From Actinomycetes bacterium (GTDB lineage Bacteria > Actinomycetota > Actinomycetes > Propionibacteriales > Nocardioidaceae): 18,717 nt of DNA. The stretch lies in assembly GCA_029779385.1 (NCBI GenBank), contig JAKPAQ010000633.1, forward strand, positions 1-18,717, written 5' to 3'. Both the position numbers and the translations under genes were made by a program. Below, piece by piece: positions 8,195 to 15,973 of the stretch (within the stretch, counting starts at the first letter, position 1; each line of letters opens with the position of its first letter). The notes beneath the pieces were generated by a model. It was not told the DNA's origin. It ran no database searches and was given only the letters and a program-made list of their open reading frames with translations.

Positions 8195-8595
8195 CCGATC
8201 TCTCCTACTGTTTCGATAATTACGTTGGTTGCTTTGACCACGGCCACGCCGACCACACCGACCTCGAGGCCAAGTTCGCGCACCGATTCGGTGCTGATCA
8301 GCGATACGACGCGATGTGGCCCGCACTGCAGTTCCACTTGTGACATCACCTGGTCGCTGATGACGTTCGTGACGATCCCGACAAATCGGTTGCGTGCCGA
8401 CCTTGCTACGCCGGTTGGATCCGGCGCTTCAGGAAGCGATTGACGCGCATGTGTGGCTAGGCTCTTGCCATCGATGACCGTTCGGCCCGATCCATCTTTA
8501 GCGCTTTCGAGTCGGCCCGAACTAATTAGTCGTCGTACGGTGTCGGTACTGACTCCCAAGAATGTTGCTGCATCTGCGACTCGCACTTGCGTCAT
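8191..8595 (-). CDS. HTH regulator with molybdate-binding Mop (TOBE) domain
   Basis: The product is 134 residues from ATG 8595 (MTQVRVADAA). Residues 1-50 form a MerR/excisionase-type helix-turn-helix (VADAATFLGVSTDTVRRLI, then SGRL and a GSGRTVIDG wing). Residues about 65-134 are a single Mop domain (ARNRFVGIVTNVISDQVMSQVEL and later VVKATNVII), the fold that binds molybdate or tungstate in ModE, ModC and Mop proteins. This makes it a compact one-component molybdate sensor, functionally like ModE but with a different DNA-binding domain. It overlaps modA by 4 nt and heads the mod operon, with the moeA arm diverging 47 nt away. It may control both arms; that is inference. An upstream GTG at 8613 lacks support. 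Confidence 0.85.
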   Translation of the reverse strand: MTQVRVADAATFLGVSTDTVRRLISSGRLESAKDGSGRTVIDGKSLATHARQSLPEAPDPTGVARSARNRFVGIVTNVISDQVMSQVELQCGPHRVVSLISTESVRELGLEVGVVGVAVVKATNVIIETVGEIG

Positions 8596-8602
8596 GATTG
8601 GC

Positions 8603-8608
8603 AGTCTA
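8603..8608 (-). promoter_or_regulatory. Candidate -10 box for the mod operon, leaderless start
   Basis: TAGACT (TANNNT) on the minus strand is followed by 7 nt and then the regulator ATG at 8595, and there is no Shine-Dalgarno. The 47-nt gap to moeA (8596-8642) must hold control signals for both arms. TTGACC at 8619-8624 (minus strand) is only 12 nt from the -10 box, too close for a standard -35, and is noted only as a possible operator part. Confidence 0.45.
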
Positions 8609-8642
8609 ACCACGCAAATAGGTCAACCGAGGTGGAGGGACA

Positions 8643-9866
8643 ATGGGCAGGTCAGTTGATGCACACGTTCACCAGATAGCCGATGCGGTTCGATTGGCCA
8701 TCGCTGAACGAGCGAAAGACGGGTCGATCTCCCTAGCCGTAGGTGAAATCGATGGCGGCCGTTTGGCCTCGGCCGCCTACGCCAACCGGGACGTCCCTGG
8801 CTTCGACAACAGCCAGATGGATGGCTTCGCCGTGAATTCGGCTGACTTGGCCACGACCGCGAACGGCCCGGTCACTTTGACCACGGTTGCTCACGTTGTT
8901 GCTGGCGCGACGAATCCACCGAGGCTCGAGTCCGGTCAGGCCGCGCCAATCATGACTGGCGCACCGCTACCACCCAACGCGGATGCAGTCGTTGCTGTCG
9001 AGCGCACCCTCGATCGCGACTTCGGCCCCCCAACAGGCGGTGGGACCGTGACCTTCCACGCGCCAGTGACACCGGGCGCATTCATCCGCACGGCCGGGGT
9101 AGACGTTCGTGCAGGCGCGCTCCTGCTCGATGCGGGCGCACCACTTCACCCCGGTGCGGTTGGCGCACTCGTTGCCGCGGGAGTCCAAAGCGTAAACGTT
9201 GCGCCGCGCCTACGGCTGGCGATTGTCAGCACCGGAAGTGAAGTTGCAAACGGCGACGTACCAGATGTCAACGCAACTGCGCTTCGGGCAGCCGCAACCC
9301 AGTTGGGCCTAGCTGCCACAACTCATGTTTGCCCCGATGACCCAGAAGCTCTCAGCGAGCTCCTGGAGCAAATCGGCCTTTCTAATGACTTGATCATTAC
9401 TACCGGCGGCGTGAGCGCCGGAACTCGCGAAGTGGTTCGCCAGGCGTTAGCCGGGGCGCCAGAGGCTTGGTTCGGTCACGTTGATGTGCAACCTGGCGGG
9501 CCCCAAGGACTCGCGCAGATCGACGTCTTGGGCCGGGTTATTCCGGTCGTTTGCCTGCCGGGAAACCCAGTCAGCGCACTCGTGTCATTTGAGTTGTTCC
9601 TACGCCCACCGTTGGCCGAATCAGTTGGATTGGCGCCATGGCGTCAATCTGGACAAGCACCGCTGGCAGAGCCACTGGAGTCAGTTGCCGGTCGGCTTCA
9701 GGTACGGCGCGGCCGCCTCGACGATGCTGGCCAGGTGAACCTCATCGGCGGGCCTGGTTCTCATTTGATGGCTTCATACGCTCGCGCTGACCTGCTGGTG
9801 CTCGTGCCCGAGCAGGTCACCTCGCTCTCGGCCGGCGATACGGTGGAGTGGTGGAGGATCGCGTGA
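8643..9866 (+). CDS. moeA: Molybdopterin molybdenumtransferase MoeA
   Basis: MoeA inserts molybdate into adenylylated molybdopterin, the last step of Mo cofactor synthesis. The 407 residues match the family (about 400). Visible are NSQMDGFAVN (substrate loop), PIMTGAPLPPNADAVVAVE, LAIVSTGSEV, the MoCF-domain signature ITTGGVSAGTREVV, and LPGNPVSALVSFE. ATG 8643 has GGAGGG 5 nt upstream, a strong site. The acidic residue in GGVSAGTRE is Glu where many enzymes have Asp, a conservative change. The end overlaps moaC by 4 nt. It heads the plus-strand arm moeA-moaC-moaB and diverges from the regulator. Confidence 0.95.
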   Translation: MGRSVDAHVHQIADAVRLAIAERAKDGSISLAVGEIDGGRLASAAYANRDVPGFDNSQMDGFAVNSADLATTANGPVTLTTVAHVVAGATNPPRLESGQAAPIMTGAPLPPNADAVVAVERTLDRDFGPPTGGGTVTFHAPVTPGAFIRTAGVDVRAGALLLDAGAPLHPGAVGALVAAGVQSVNVAPRLRLAIVSTGSEVANGDVPDVNATALRAAATQLGLAATTHVCPDDPEALSELLEQIGLSNDLIITTGGVSAGTREVVRQALAGAPEAWFGHVDVQPGGPQGLAQIDVLGRVIPVVCLPGNPVSALVSFELFLRPPLAESVGLAPWRQSGQAPLAEPLESVAGRLQVRRGRLDDAGQVNLIGGPGSHLMASYARADLLVLVPEQVTSLSAGDTVEWWRIA

Positions 9867-10345
9867 CTAAATCTAATGAAAACCTAAGCCACTATCGTGC
9901 CGACGGCAGCGCCCATATGGTCGACGTGACCGCCAAGGCCACCACGAAGAGAGTGGCCAGCGCATCGGGGATTTTTCGCACTCGCCCCGATGTTGTTCAG
10001 CAGATTATGACTGCCAACCTGCCCAAAGGTGAGGCCTTGGCAACTGCGCGGATCGCCGCGATCATGGCGGCAAAACGAACCCCGGACCTGATTCCCCTGT
10101 GCCACCCACTTCCGCTCGGGGCAATCACGATTGATTTTGAGGCCTCGGCCGATTCTGTTCGGATCACCGCCACCGTGGCCACGACCGCGCCGACGGGTGT
10201 CGAAATGGAGGCCCTCACGGCCGTTTCAGTAGCCGCTTTGACCTTGTTCGACATGGTCAAAGCCGTTGACGCCAAGGCCGTGATCGAACAGATCCAAGTA
10301 GAGTCCAAGGCCGGTGGAACCCACGATTGGAGCCGAAGTGAGTGA
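9863..10345 (+). CDS. moaC: Cyclic pyranopterin monophosphate synthase MoaC
   Basis: MoaC converts the MoaA product (3',8-cyclo-GTP) to cyclic pyranopterin monophosphate. I chose GTG 9863 (160 residues, the usual length): it overlaps the moeA stop as GTGA and has GGAGGA about 5 nt upstream; a GTG at 9848 would add five residues. The protein has AHMVDVTAKATTKRVA at the start, IPLCHPLPLGAI (the conserved His motif), APTGVEMEALTAVSVAALT and LFDMVKAVD, all typical of MoaC. The C-terminal KAGGTHDW replaces the more usual KSGG motif. Its partner MoaA is not encoded in this window. Confidence 0.95.
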   Translation: MTKSNENLSHYRADGSAHMVDVTAKATTKRVASASGIFRTRPDVVQQIMTANLPKGEALATARIAAIMAAKRTPDLIPLCHPLPLGAITIDFEASADSVRITATVATTAPTGVEMEALTAVSVAALTLFDMVKAVDAKAVIEQIQVESKAGGTHDWSRSE

Positions 10346-10841
10346 GCCGAAGCGAGTCTTGGGCGTGGTTGTCACCTCCACTCGTGCCGCTGCTGGACGC
10401 CGGCCCGACCTGACCGGGCCGCGCATAGCTGACTGGGGACGCGAACAAGGATTCGAAATCAATGGCCCACATGTGATCGCCGACGGTCCGAAAGTTGCCG
10501 ATCTTCTTCGCGAACTCGTCGGGGCTGGCTGCGCGCTGATCGTAACTACCGGCGGCACGGGCTTCACCGAAGACGACCACACCCCGGAGGCGACCGCCGC
10601 GGTCGTCGACCGGCCAGCACCTGGAATTTCGGAAGCAATCCGGGCGCGCGGCCTGAAAAAGACCAGTCACGCAAGTTTGTCGCGCGGAGTTTCTGGGATC
10701 GCTGGCCGCACACTGATCGTGAACTTGCCCGGCTCGACCGGCGGCGTTCGCGACGGACTAGAGGTACTAGCTCAGGTCGCCGATCATGCTCTCGATCAAC
10801 TAGGCCACGGCGAGTTGGCGGCCCACGAAACCCACGGCTAA
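10338..10841 (+). CDS. Molybdopterin adenylyltransferase-type protein (MogA/MoaB family)
   Basis: Proteins of this family adenylylate molybdopterin before MoeA inserts the metal. The 167-residue product shows the MoCF fold: VLGVVVTSTRAAAGRRPDLTG at the start (read as VVVTSTRA and DLTGPRIADW), the signature LIVTTGGTGFTEDDHTPEAT around residue 75, then PGISEAIRARGL and LIVNLPGSTGGVRDGL. GTG 10338 has GGAG about 6 nt upstream and overlaps moaC by 8 nt. The name moaB is usual in actinobacteria and mogA in E. coli; I cannot separate them here. Its stop is directly next to the stop of the convergent methyltransferase gene. Confidence 0.92.
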   Translation: MSEPKRVLGVVVTSTRAAAGRRPDLTGPRIADWGREQGFEINGPHVIADGPKVADLLRELVGAGCALIVTTGGTGFTEDDHTPEATAAVVDRPAPGISEAIRARGLKKTSHASLSRGVSGIAGRTLIVNLPGSTGGVRDGLEVLAQVADHALDQLGHGELAAHETHG

Positions 10842-11501
10842 CTATTCCTTGCGCTGAACTAACAGAACACCGTCTCGCAAGATCGCGGGTTCACCGTCGG
10901 GTGAATAAGTCTGGCGATCGCGCACTTCGGTGATCAACGTCGTCCAGTCCTTGCCAAGTTCGAGGATCGCAAGGTCTTCTGCTGGCGTTGGGCAGTCCAT
11001 CGGTTCATGATTGTTGCTGGCCCACGGCGGCGGTTCGGCATGCGCTACCACCAAGAACAGCCCCCCTGGTGCGACCCATTCGGTGGCCCGGCGCAAGATC
11101 GAACTGCGGTCTAATCGAGCACGTGAATGCAGGAAGCAAGCCGAAACGAGGTCGTAGGACTTTTCGCTAGTCCAAGCTTCAAGATCGGCGGCAATCCAAG
11201 TGACCGCTTCACCCAGTCCCGCGCGACTTGCGGCAGCCTCGCCCCTAGCCAACGCGGTCGGCGATAAATCGACTGCGGTGACCTGCCAGCCGCGTTGCGC
11301 CAGCCAGAGCGAGTCGCCACCTTCGCCGGCCCCAAGGTCGAGTGCAGTACCAGCGGTCCGATCGGCGATCGAATCGGCCAACGCCTGATTGACGTTGCCC
11401 GACCAGATCCCTTCGGCCGAACCGTATCTAGCTTCCCAATAGCCGAAGGGGTCGCTTGGCTGCGTTCCGCTGCCCTGCCCTAGGTCATGGTTTGCACTCA
11501 C
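10842..11501 (-). CDS. SAM-dependent methyltransferase (class I)
   Basis: The 219-residue protein has a Rossmann methyltransferase core: motif I ALDLGAGEGGDSLWLA (about 53-68), motif II TAVDLSPTALA (acidic D binds the ribose), motif post-I AADLEAW, and SYDLVSACFLHSRA followed by APGGLFLVVAHAEP. The overall type resembles the TehB/thiopurine methyltransferase group, but the substrate cannot be read from the sequence. It starts at GTG 11501, 9 nt after dprA, with no ribosome binding site but a TAGGCT box 6 nt upstream. It abuts moaB tail to tail with no gap and no terminator. Its place between the molybdenum arm and dprA does not reveal its role. Confidence 0.82.
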   Translation of the reverse strand: MSANHDLGQGSGTQPSDPFGYWEARYGSAEGIWSGNVNQALADSIADRTAGTALDLGAGEGGDSLWLAQRGWQVTAVDLSPTALARGEAAASRAGLGEAVTWIAADLEAWTSEKSYDLVSACFLHSRARLDRSSILRRATEWVAPGGLFLVVAHAEPPPWASNNHEPMDCPTPAEDLAILELGKDWTTLITEVRDRQTYSPDGEPAILRDGVLLVQRKE

Positions 11502-11507
11502 AAGACG

Positions 11508-11513
11508 AGCCTA
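11508..11513 (-). promoter_or_regulatory. Candidate -10 box for the methyltransferase gene, over the dprA stop
   Basis: TAGGCT (TANNNT) lies 6 nt before the GTG start and its first three bases are the dprA stop codon. The sequence around it (TAGGCTCGTCTTGTG) closely resembles the pyrH start (TAGCCTCGTCTCATG). The gene could have its own leaderless transcript as well as read-through from dprA. No -35 is evident. Confidence 0.4.
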
Positions 11514-12626
11514 ACCGGCCGTTGACGAAGCTATCGGAGTGTGACTAACCCACAGCCCGTTTTCTGTCTCGGCCAGCCCGTGAGACTCCAGCAACCGCAA
11601 CGATCTGCCGACGGCAACCGTCCCCCACCTGAGTCCGGCAGCCAGTTGAGACTCACTCAATGGTGTTTGATTCAACCGCTGCAAGACGCGCCGAGGCCCC
11701 GGTGCAAGGTCTACTTCGGAGCTATCAAGCCAGCCAAACGTGTCGGCCAGCACTTCTTTTCCTGAGGTCACCAACAGCGCTTTGCCGTCGCGGATCGCCC
11801 GGTGAACTCCTGTCGATGCTTGTGAGGTCACCGGCCCGGGTACGGCCATCGTCGTCCGGCCTAGTCGGTCGGCCCAATTGAGGGTGTTCAGCGAACCGCT
11901 GCGACCGGCGGCCTCCACGACGACAAGGCCAACAGACATCGCCGCAATTAACCGGTTCCGCACCAAGAATCGATGTCGCGCAGGCTGAATGCCGGGCGCG
12001 TACTCGCTGATGATCAACCCCTCCTCGGCGGTTCTTCGAAGTAGCGCTGCGTGGGCGCGTGGATAGTCCAGATCGACGCCGCAGGCCATCACCGCGACCG
12101 TTGCCCCGCCTGCAACCAACGCTCCTCGGTGGGCACAGGCGTCGATACCGAAGGCTGCCCCGCTGATGATGGTGTGTCCTTGATCGGCGCAGTCTGCCGC
12201 AATATCGCTGGCGCACTCGGCCCCGTAGGTCGTGTTGGAGCGAGCACCAACGACTCCGATCGGCGCGGCCATGAGATCGAGTAGGTCCGCGCCGCCGCGA
12301 ACCCAAATCCCCAGCGGGGAGCCGGCCACCTGCCCAACCGATTCACAGTGAGCCAAGTCGTCCAGACCGGTCGGCCAGTCGTTGTCCCTAGGCACGACCC
12401 ATCTCGCGTCAACTAGTTTGGCATCGGCCAACGCTCGGTCGGCGCGAGCCGAAGCGGTCTCAGCAGCCAAGGTCCAAGCTTGCGAATTGGCGATTCGCCC
12501 ACCAGAAATTGCCTGCCAAAGCTCTTTTGGGTCCGAGGTATCGAGTAGCTCTGCGAGCCTTGGGTCGCCAGGTTCGATCGTCAACGAGAGCAAGAGTCTG
12601 GCTCTGCGGTCCGAAACGTCTTTCAT
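11511..12626 (-). CDS. dprA: DNA-processing protein DprA
   Basis: DprA protects incoming single-stranded DNA and loads RecA during natural transformation. The 371 residues have an N-terminal helical region (1-75), a Rossmann-type core with GVVGARSNTTYG (124-135), ISGAAFGIDACAHRGAL and AVMACGVDLDYPRAH, then ISEYAPG, FLVRNRLIAAMS and VVEAAGRSGSLNT, all DprA hallmarks. The C-terminal 60 residues form the winged-helix domain (LNQTPLSESQLAAGL and later RSLRLLESHGLAE). ATG 12626 overlaps the comM stop by 4 nt. With comM it forms a competence-related pair, widely conserved even in bacteria not known to be competent. Confidence 0.95.
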   Translation of the reverse strand: MKDVSDRRARLLLSLTIEPGDPRLAELLDTSDPKELWQAISGGRIANSQAWTLAAETASARADRALADAKLVDARWVVPRDNDWPTGLDDLAHCESVGQVAGSPLGIWVRGGADLLDLMAAPIGVVGARSNTTYGAECASDIAADCADQGHTIISGAAFGIDACAHRGALVAGGATVAVMACGVDLDYPRAHAALLRRTAEEGLIISEYAPGIQPARHRFLVRNRLIAAMSVGLVVVEAAGRSGSLNTLNWADRLGRTTMAVPGPVTSQASTGVHRAIRDGKALLVTSGKEVLADTFGWLDSSEVDLAPGPRRVLQRLNQTPLSESQLAAGLRWGTVAVGRSLRLLESHGLAETENGLWVSHTPIASSTAG

Positions 12627-14197
12627 GCTGCCGCCAAAATGCCAGCAACGTCGCCACCGATGGGACTGCCGCGCCTCAGGTCCAACGCGGTTTGCACGTC
12701 AGCCAATTCAGGTCGATCCCGGCCGCATAGGTCTGCGACGCTCCAAGCCAGTCTCAGAATCCGATCTGCCGAGCGCGGAGACGTCTTGTTTGACCGAACT
12801 TGGCGCTCCAACAGTTGCATTCCTGCTTCGGCGGCCGGCCAGTTTTTGCGAAGTTCAACCCCTGGAACGGCCGCGTTGATTTGCCACCGAGTGCCGGCCC
12901 AACGCGCCGTCTGTCGATCACGCGCCTGGCGAACTAGGTCACGAATTGCTGCCGTGGACGGGGCCGAATCAAGGTCACGACTCAAGGTGTGCCTGCTCGG
13001 TTCAACCAACACCCGATGGATATCTATTCGATCTCGAATCGGTCCAGATAGCCGGTCGAAGTAGCGCCTCCTCATCGGTGCGGTGCACTCGCACTTCTGC
13101 ATCACCGAACCGGCATTCCCGCAAGGACAAGGGTTGGCGGCCAGCACCAGTTGAAACCGTGCCGGGAAAACAGCCGTTTGAGCCGCCCGCGAGACGACGA
13201 TCTGTCCACTTTCCAACGGTTGACGCAAGGCCTCAAGCACGTTAATCGCGAACTCTGGCGCCTCGTCCAAGAACAGGACACCTTGGTGGGCAAGCGACAT
13301 CGCCCCCGGTCTGATTCCGCGGCTTCCTCCCCCGACTACTGACACCGCACTGGCGGTGTGATGCGGATCGAGGAAGGGCGGCCGGGTGAGCAGCGGAACG
13401 TCGACCGGCAACATGCCTGCCAGTGAGTGGATTGCGCTGGTTTCAAGCGAGGCTTCAGTTTCAAGGTCTGGTAGCAACGACGGCAACCGCTGGGCCAGCA
13501 TTGTCTTGCCTACCCCTGGCGGGCCCACCAGCAGGAGGTGATGCCCGCCGGCCGCCGCGATCAAGGTCGCCAACCGCGCATCTTCTTGGCCAACCACATC
13601 CGCAAGGTGCAGGTCTTCAACCCCCGCCGCCGATGCCCATTGTGGGTCTGACTCACGCAACGGCGGCACTGGTGGATCTTCGGGCTCTTCCTCGCCCCGG
13701 AGCATGGCGACGACCTGCCGAAGCGAGCGAACCCCAATGACGTCAATCCCAGGCACCAACTCGGCCTCGGCCGCGTTCACCTCCGGCACAAAGATCCGCT
13801 CAAACCCGGCATCGGCCGCCGCGAGGGTTGCGGGCAGCACTCCCCTAGCTGCCCGCAACCGGCCGTCTAAGGCCAGTTCGCCAAAGAACACCGACGTGGC
13901 GATCCGATCTAGTGGGATATCGCCCTTGGCCGCAAAAATTGCCAAGCCCATCGCGAGGTCGTAACTGGGTCCGCTCTTGGGCAGGCTGGACGGCGCCAAG
14001 TTGATTGTCACGCGCGAGTCTGGCCACGAGGCCCCCGAGTTCACGACGGCCGAGCGCACGCGACTTCGTGCCTCGCTCACGGTCACATCGGCGAGCCCAA
14101 CCATGACTGTCGCTGGCATCCCTGAAGCGATATCTACTTCGACCTCGACGCGGCGCCCCGCTAGACCGTCAAGGGCAATCGCATGAACTGACGCCAT
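12623..14197 (-). CDS. comM: ComM/YifB family AAA+ ATPase (Mg-chelatase-like)
   Basis: ComM is a hexameric helicase that promotes branch migration when transforming DNA is integrated. The 524 residues show the N-terminal Lon-like domain (MVGLADVTVSEARSRVRSA, here VGLADVTVSEA, and GELALDGRLRAARGVLP), Walker A GPPGVGKT (225-232), Walker B GVLFLDEAPEF, the cysteine segment ANPCPCGNAG followed by CEC, and the C-terminal Mg-chelatase domain (RILRLAWSVADL, then DVQTALDLR). ATG 14197 shares one base with the yraN stop (TGATG). It lies in the usual yraN-comM-dprA order. Confidence 0.95.
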   Translation of the reverse strand: MASVHAIALDGLAGRRVEVEVDIASGMPATVMVGLADVTVSEARSRVRSAVVNSGASWPDSRVTINLAPSSLPKSGPSYDLAMGLAIFAAKGDIPLDRIATSVFFGELALDGRLRAARGVLPATLAAADAGFERIFVPEVNAAEAELVPGIDVIGVRSLRQVVAMLRGEEEPEDPPVPPLRESDPQWASAAGVEDLHLADVVGQEDARLATLIAAAGGHHLLLVGPPGVGKTMLAQRLPSLLPDLETEASLETSAIHSLAGMLPVDVPLLTRPPFLDPHHTASAVSVVGGGSRGIRPGAMSLAHQGVLFLDEAPEFAINVLEALRQPLESGQIVVSRAAQTAVFPARFQLVLAANPCPCGNAGSVMQKCECTAPMRRRYFDRLSGPIRDRIDIHRVLVEPSRHTLSRDLDSAPSTAAIRDLVRQARDRQTARWAGTRWQINAAVPGVELRKNWPAAEAGMQLLERQVRSNKTSPRSADRILRLAWSVADLCGRDRPELADVQTALDLRRGSPIGGDVAGILAAA

Positions 14198-14559
14198 CAG
14201 GCCACCCCAGTTACGCGTTCGACCTGCGGCGCCCCGCTGGCCGGGACTCGAACGGCGACGACGTCGATGCGGACGCTGTCGGGTAGGACCGCGTGACTTT
14301 CAAGCCACGCCGAAGCAAGCCGCCTGAGCCTGGTCGCCTTCTGGCCGGTGACCGCCTCCAGCGGAGTGCCGTGGGTGGCCGAGGTTCGGGTCTTGACCTC
14401 GCAGATGACCAAAGTTGACCCGTCGCGGGCGACGATGTCGATCTCGCCGAACCGACAGGTCCAGTTTCGATCGAGAATCACCATGCCTACTGATTTGAGA
14501 TGTTCGGCGGCGACTCGTTCGCCATAATCACCAAGGGCCCGGTTGCGCGCATATGTCAT
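14197..14559 (-). CDS. yraN: YraN family endonuclease-like protein (UPF0102)
   Basis: The 120-residue protein matches the YraN family: RNRALGDYGERVAAEHL at the start (read as ALGDYGERVAAEHL), the restriction-nuclease-like core GEIDIVARDG, then CEVKTRTS, giving the D41/E54-x-K56 arrangement of this fold, and RIDVVAV near the C-terminus. The biological role is not settled. ATG 14559 is chosen because the conserved family start begins there; the frame stays open for 39 more codons upstream but these lie over the MFS gene end and look random. No clear ribosome binding site is visible. 85 nt separate it from the MFS gene; I see no terminator in that gap. Confidence 0.9.
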   Translation of the reverse strand: MTYARNRALGDYGERVAAEHLKSVGMVILDRNWTCRFGEIDIVARDGSTLVICEVKTRTSATHGTPLEAVTGQKATRLRRLASAWLESHAVLPDSVRIDVVAVRVPASGAPQVERVTGVA

Positions 14560-14644
14560 TGAATGAGCATTGCGGCCAGCACTTGCTCCCAACAGGGGCA
14601 AAAGCGGGCCTGTGTTCAGAAATCCAGACTGTGGAAAATCAGCC

Positions 14645-15973
14645 CTACAGAAGGCCGACATCGGACTCGGCAACAAACTTTCCCGACAAAATCCGGTACG
14701 AACGAGTTGTCATCGCACAAAGCGCAACGGCTGCCATCACCAAACCACTAACTAGGAAGATCAACGCAATCGCGCGGCCTTCACCCGGCCCGAGCAGCCA
14801 CTCCCAGCGTTCGGCACCTGCCGGCGATTCAAATGACGGGATGATCCAGAACTCGGCAATTGGCGCAATCAGGAACGCGGTAACTGGTGCAGAAGCAGAC
14901 TCGAACGCTTGGGCCAGGCCGAACACGCGTCCTTGGTTCTTAAACTCAACCACCTTCTGGATCACGGTTTGCTCTGCGGCCTCAATCGGGGGAATTAGCA
15001 CCATGTAGAGCCAGATCCCACCGGCGAACAGCCAACCCCATTCGCGAATCGTGAAGAAGGCGCCGATCACGCCCATCAAGGCTACGACTAACAGCATCGT
15101 TCGGATTGGGTTGGCGCCTAGGCCAAATCGCGCCACTATCAGGCCACCGACAATGAACCCGGTTCCTGCGATGCCGAAAATGATTCCCCACATTTCGACG
15201 CTGAAAAGTTCCAAACCATACGGATCCAGCAGTGCCATGTAGACCCCACCGATGAGGTTGTTGAAGGTTGCAAACAGCACCATCGCAAGCAGTCCGGGAA
15301 CAGCACGGATCGCGGCAAACGCCCCCACAAAATCAACCTTTGGCGCATCGGAGGCGCTGTGTTCGGGCCGCTCCTCGGGAATCCGAAAGGTAAACAAATG
15401 ACCTGTCGATACTGCGGTGAGAACGATTGCGACTACTAAGGTCCAGCCCATGCCAAGTTGGCCAATTGCCAACCCGCTGAAAACGCTCGTGGCGATGAAG
15501 CCAACACCCTGCACCGTGCCGACAAGTCCGTTCGCATTTGCTCGGCGGTCTTCGTCTACAAGCAAGGTGACTGTCGTGGAAAGCGCGATATTTCGCAGAC
15601 TCTCAACCACCGAACCGAACAGGATTAGGGCCACAAACAGCCAGAACCAACCGCGGCTCAGGTTCGCGATTTCGACTGGTCCGACGGAGGCGTATAGCCC
15701 GCCAGCAAGACCGAAAGCCACCAAGGTGACGACGCTCGACAACAACATCACGCGCTGTTTGAGGTGCCGATCTACCAGCTTGCCGAAATACATCGCGAAT
15801 ACTGCAAGCAACAACATGTAGGAACCGCCGATGATGCCGGTCGCCAGCACCGAACGGGTTTCCAAGTAAGCCCAGAACGTCAGGGCAAACCAGAGGAAGT
15901 TGATCGTGACGTTCGCGAGCAGCGTGTTGGCAAGAACTTGGGTAAATGCCTTGGCGCGAATACTCTTCGTCAC
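14645..15973 (-). CDS. MFS transporter (MFS_3/EntS-like exporter family)
   Basis: The 442-residue protein has about twelve hydrophobic segments, for example LLANVTINFLWFALTFW (17-33), the Asp-containing loop FGKLVDRHLKQRV between segments 2 and 3, and a central charged loop (about 198-217, PEERPEHSASDAPK). The stretch QGRVFGLAQAFESASAPVTAF before segment 10 is read as RVFGLAQAFE and is typical of the MFS_3 family of proton-driven exporters. The substrate cannot be told. GTG 15973 overlaps the DUF2469 stop by 4 nt. In related genomes the DUF2469 gene is normally followed closely by yraN or, in mycobacteria, by fdh genes, so this transporter is a local insertion. Confidence 0.85.
   Translation of the reverse strand: MTKSIRAKAFTQVLANTLLANVTINFLWFALTFWAYLETRSVLATGIIGGSYMLLLAVFAMYFGKLVDRHLKQRVMLLSSVVTLVAFGLAGGLYASVGPVEIANLSRGWFWLFVALILFGSVVESLRNIALSTTVTLLVDEDRRANANGLVGTVQGVGFIATSVFSGLAIGQLGMGWTLVVAIVLTAVSTGHLFTFRIPEERPEHSASDAPKVDFVGAFAAIRAVPGLLAMVLFATFNNLIGGVYMALLDPYGLELFSVEMWGIIFGIAGTGFIVGGLIVARFGLGANPIRTMLLVVALMGVIGAFFTIREWGWLFAGGIWLYMVLIPPIEAAEQTVIQKVVEFKNQGRVFGLAQAFESASAPVTAFLIAPIAEFWIIPSFESPAGAERWEWLLGPGEGRAIALIFLVSGLVMAAVALCAMTTRSYRILSGKFVAESDVGLL

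Noticed and set aside
7542..8219. 225-codon open frame opposite modA
   Set aside because: Ser/Thr-rich antisense shadow of modA, with no recognisable motif.
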